A stretch of DNA of 8,569 bases from assembly GCF_910588395.1 (NCBI RefSeq), contig NZ_CAJUPA010000062.1, positions 1 through 8,569 of the forward strand, written 5' to 3'. The stretch comes from an uncultured Faecalibaculum sp. (lineage in GTDB: Bacteria > Bacillota_I > Bacilli_A > Erysipelotrichales > Erysipelotrichaceae). Both the position numbers and the translations under genes were made by a program. The notes under the pieces were generated by a model, which saw only the letters and a program-made list of their open reading frames with translations, searched no databases and was not told the DNA's origin. Positions 6,827 to 8,569 of the stretch are shown here, in pieces. Position 1 is the first letter of the stretch, and each line of letters starts with the position of its first letter.

Positions 6827-7347
6827 TATGCTCCAATTCCTTTTGGTCAGCTCTCTGATTTTCCCAGTGAGACAATCCAGAGATTTTCCGTAGATCCTTG
6901 CCTCCCACATTCCTTTTCGATTTCGCCCGAATCCAAATCCAGGATATTTGATTTCATCTGGTCTGGCGACTTTTGACTTACCGGCGTTCACGATCAGTTT
7001 CAGTTTCTCTTCCAGGAATCTGGTGAATCTCAGCCCTCTTCTTTCAAGTTCTTTATGCGCCTGGTCGAGATACAAGTTGGCCAGTACCGCTGAAGGGGGT
7101 CCTCCCTGGGGAATACCCGCTTTCGTATGGATAACTTCCTTCCTGATCATGACACCTGCAGTGATGAACTTTCTGGTTAAGGCCGTTAGGTCACTGTTCT
7201 GAAATGTGTTGTCGATCAGTCGAATCAGTCGATCCTGGTCGACGGTATCGAAGAACTTTCTCAGATTGATGTTGACAACCCAGTCGTACCCGTCGTTAAA
7301 AACTCAAGGCCTTTAAAGATTGCCTGTTCGTGTGCAAAGCATTTCCA
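6827..7347 (-). pseudogene. ltrA: Degenerate group II intron reverse transcriptase/maturase (LtrA-like) fragment
   Basis: Reverse transcriptase blocks are readable in order: HEQAIFKGLEF (7335-7300), then after a 1-nt frameshift at about 7297 NDGYDWVVNINLRKFFDTV, then FITAGVMIRKEV, GIPQGGPPSAVLANLYLD, HKELERRGLRF, LEEKLKL, GKSKVARPDEIKYPGFGFGR and KIRELTKRNWSI. An intact enzyme would have about 100 or more residues before this point and the X/thumb and DNA-binding regions after it; both are gone. The motif-A aspartates (usually VDxDLEKFFD) are Asn here. The YADD block has been lost between LRF and TRF at about 7016-7030, where AGATTC is repeated on each side. The homology stops at about 6830, at the HipA-like fragment. 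The longest open stretch begins at an ATG at 7150 within the RT domain, but nothing suggests a working product. Confidence 0.85.
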
Positions 7348-7794
7348 ACTGGTGACAACAAATAGTACGTTTGGCCCTTCGCTCCACTTCCATTACAGAG
7401 GCTTCTTCACTGCTACGGCCTCGGCTGACTTCCTGTCATTCGTTGTTACTACAGTTGGTGTGCCCTCGTGGATTGACGGTTCCGACTGCTGACAGGATCT
7501 GCCCGGGTACACCGAAGGCGGGCAGAGCCAGGTCATACATCTTTCACTCCATCTACCCGTCGCATTTACCCTATACAGTCTCCCGCAGCTGTTACGATTT
7601 GCGCTGGTCGGCACGCTCATCTCCGTATATGGCCTGATGCAATTCGTGTTCCTAGGGTCGAAACTTTGCTGCCGGCTTCTTTCAGAACGCCTGTTACCAT
7701 GAAGTCCCTTGCCTTAAGCCAGTGGTTAGCGGCTGCGAGGACACACTTTCACAGTGGACTTTCACCACTTAGATGTACGCCATGCCGGACATAC
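6827..7794 (-). mobile_element. Truncated group II intron (class C-like), 5' ribozyme plus broken RT
   Basis: From about 7794 to 7350 the minus strand is non-coding but carries stretches typical of group II intron 5' domains, such as CTAAGTGGTGAAAGTCCAC, TATAGGGTAAATGCGACGGG, GAGTGAAAGATGTATGACC and CTGTAATGGAAGTGGAGCGA, the last leading into domain IV and the RT. The left end is missing: I see no domain V or VI. The 5' boundary is a guess at GTATG (7794-7790), a deviant form of the usual GUGYG. It lies five bases after the T-tract of the acetyltransferase terminator, as class C introns are known to insert behind terminator hairpins. RT wording (AGVMI, NWSI) also resembles class C enzymes. 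With no 3' end and a dead RT it cannot splice or move. Confidence 0.7.
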
Positions 7795-7799
7795 TAGTC

Positions 7800-7831
7800 A
7801 AAAAGGACCTGCAGCCACACAGCCGCAGGTC
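7800..7831 (-). terminator. Rho-independent terminator of the acetyltransferase gene
   Basis: On the minus strand GACCTGC (7831-7825) pairs with GCAGGTC (7812-7806) around a 12-nt loop, followed by C and TTTTT (7804-7800). It begins 28 bases after the acetyltransferase stop codon. The plus strand also has a TTTT after the stem (7833-7836), so it may act in both directions. Confidence 0.8.
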
Positions 7832-7859
7832 GCTTTTGCATACATCTCTCCTGACAGAA

Positions 7860-8480
7860 TCAGTCTCCCTGGCTGCCATGACAGTCTGCATCAGGCCGAA
7901 ATCCCGTCCTGTCCGCTTCGGTGATTTCGCGGATCACCCTGCAGGGTACGCCGGCTGCCACCACATTGGCGGGAATGCTTCTGGTCACCACACTCCCCGA
8001 TCCGATCACGGTGTTGTCTCCGATGGTCACACCCTGGTTGATGTTCACGCCTCCACCCACCCAGACATTGTTGCCGATTTTCACCGGCTTCGCATAACAG
8101 CCGCCGGCTACACGCTCGGCGGGATCAATGGCGTGATTCGATGTATAGATCCCTACCCTCGGGCCGAGCAGCACATTGTTGCCGATTTCAATGCCGCCGC
8201 CATCGAGCATGACGCAGTCGAAGTTCGCATAGAAGTTGTCGCCAATGGAGATGTTGAAGCCGAATTCGCAGCGGAAGGAAGGCTCGAAATGGGCCCCGTG
8301 TCCTACCGACTTAAAAAGCTGACTGAGAATGGCTTCGCGTTCTGCCTGTGGCTGACCGAAGCTGGCATTGTATTCATTGGTGAGAAACACCGCCTGTTCC
8401 CTTGCCTGAATGAGTTCCGGTGTCAGGTCGTTGTACATCTTTCCCGCCAGCATGGTTCGGCGCTGTTCTTCCAGAGTCAT
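7860..8480 (-). CDS. Sugar O-acetyltransferase, maltose/galactoside type (LacA/Maa/NodL family)
   Basis: A 206-residue cytoplasmic enzyme predicted to move an acetyl group from acetyl-CoA to a hydroxyl of a sugar or similar acceptor; the natural acceptor in this family is often unclear. Residues about 3-55 match the helical maltose-acetyltransferase N-terminal domain (EEQRRTMLAGKMYNDLTPEL). From about 66 to 180 there are left-handed beta-helix hexapeptide repeats (ISIGDN, IEIGNNVLLGP, VKIGNNVWVGGGV, VTIGDNTVIGSGSVV), ending in the family signature NVVAAGVPCRVIREI. The expected catalytic histidine is His116 in YTSNHAIDP. The length is normal for the family. The ATG at 8480 is chosen because AAAGGA (8489-8494) lies 8 nt upstream and the protein then begins as its relatives do. 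The in-frame ATG at 8558 would add 26 residues unlike the family and has no ribosome binding site. The gene is monocistronic in this window, with its own terminator. Confidence 0.93.
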   Translation of the reverse strand: MTLEEQRRTMLAGKMYNDLTPELIQAREQAVFLTNEYNASFGQPQAEREAILSQLFKSVGHGAHFEPSFRCEFGFNISIGDNFYANFDCVMLDGGGIEIGNNVLLGPRVGIYTSNHAIDPAERVAGGCYAKPVKIGNNVWVGGGVNINQGVTIGDNTVIGSGSVVTRSIPANVVAAGVPCRVIREITEADRTGFRPDADCHGSQGD

Positions 8481-8488
8481 GACATGAT

Positions 8489-8494
8489 TCCTTT
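8489..8494 (-). promoter_or_regulatory. Ribosome binding site of the acetyltransferase
   Basis: The minus strand reads AAAGGA, 8 nt before the ATG at 8480, which fixes that start over the upstream in-frame ATG at 8558. In the remaining 75 bases to the window end I found no convincing -35/-10 pair; a TTGGTA is present but without a well-spaced -10. Confidence 0.7.
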
Positions 8495-8569
8495 CTGTAG
8501 GCTTGTACTTTAAATAACTTGATAGACTACCAAGCTCAGTTAATGGCTTATCACACATAAATAGCGCCA

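Noticed and set aside
7393..7620. 75-codon minus-strand open frame within the intron
   Set aside because: It lies in conserved group II ribozyme sequence (domain I to IV), and the translation has no family character.
7773..8513. Plus-strand open frame of 246 codons opposite the acetyltransferase
   Set aside because: It is the shadow of a well-supported gene with family-wide motifs on the minus strand, and it runs through the terminator hairpin.

Overview
The window looks like a piece of a gut-type Firmicutes chromosome of moderate GC. The evidence is the strong Shine-Dalgarno sites, the Gram-positive surface-protein architecture (signal peptide, FIVAR repeats, C-terminal hydrophobic/basic anchor), a maltose-type O-acetyltransferase and the kind of HipA-like and group II intron sequences common in Clostridia and Erysipelotrichia. 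The family (perhaps Erysipelotrichaceae) is an inference; no rRNA or other taxonomic marker is present. All recognised genes are on the minus strand, so transcription runs from right (8569) to left (1).

Layout in transcription order. (1) 7860-8480: an intact sugar O-acetyltransferase (LacA/Maa/NodL family), closed by a clear rho-independent terminator at about 7800-7831. (2) About 7794-6830: a decayed group II intron. Its 5' ribozyme part is still recognisable and starts only a few bases after the terminator T-tract, the placement typical of class C introns. Its reverse transcriptase is broken by a large N-terminal deletion, a 1-nt frameshift, substitution of the motif-A aspartates and an in-frame loss of the YADD block; its 3' end is missing. 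(3) About 6826-6040: a HipA-like kinase-fold pseudogene that has lost its N-terminus at the junction with the intron and carries an in-frame TAG near its C-terminus. (4) 5875-216: one very large secreted fructan hydrolase (GH32; 1886 residues if repaired), split into two open frames by a single-base frameshift near 4673. It has a signal peptide, four concanavalin-like jelly-roll modules, two N-terminal and four C-terminal FIVAR repeats, a cadherin-like domain, the GH32 catalytic domain with all three catalytic acids, a Big_2 domain and a C-terminal membrane anchor without an LPXTG motif. (5) 1-215: no gene; two short hairpins and a 10-bp direct repeat.

Functionally, the dominant gene encodes an outward-facing, surface-tethered enzyme for cleaving beta-fructans (levan/inulin) or sucrose outside the cell. 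A CcpA-type cre-like palindrome just upstream suggests carbon catabolite control. The acetyltransferase is a separate transcription unit with no visible link to fructan use. The segment between them is a recombination scar between a truncated retroelement and a truncated kinase-like gene. I found no CRISPR array, tRNA, rRNA, complete insertion sequence or convincing new defence system.
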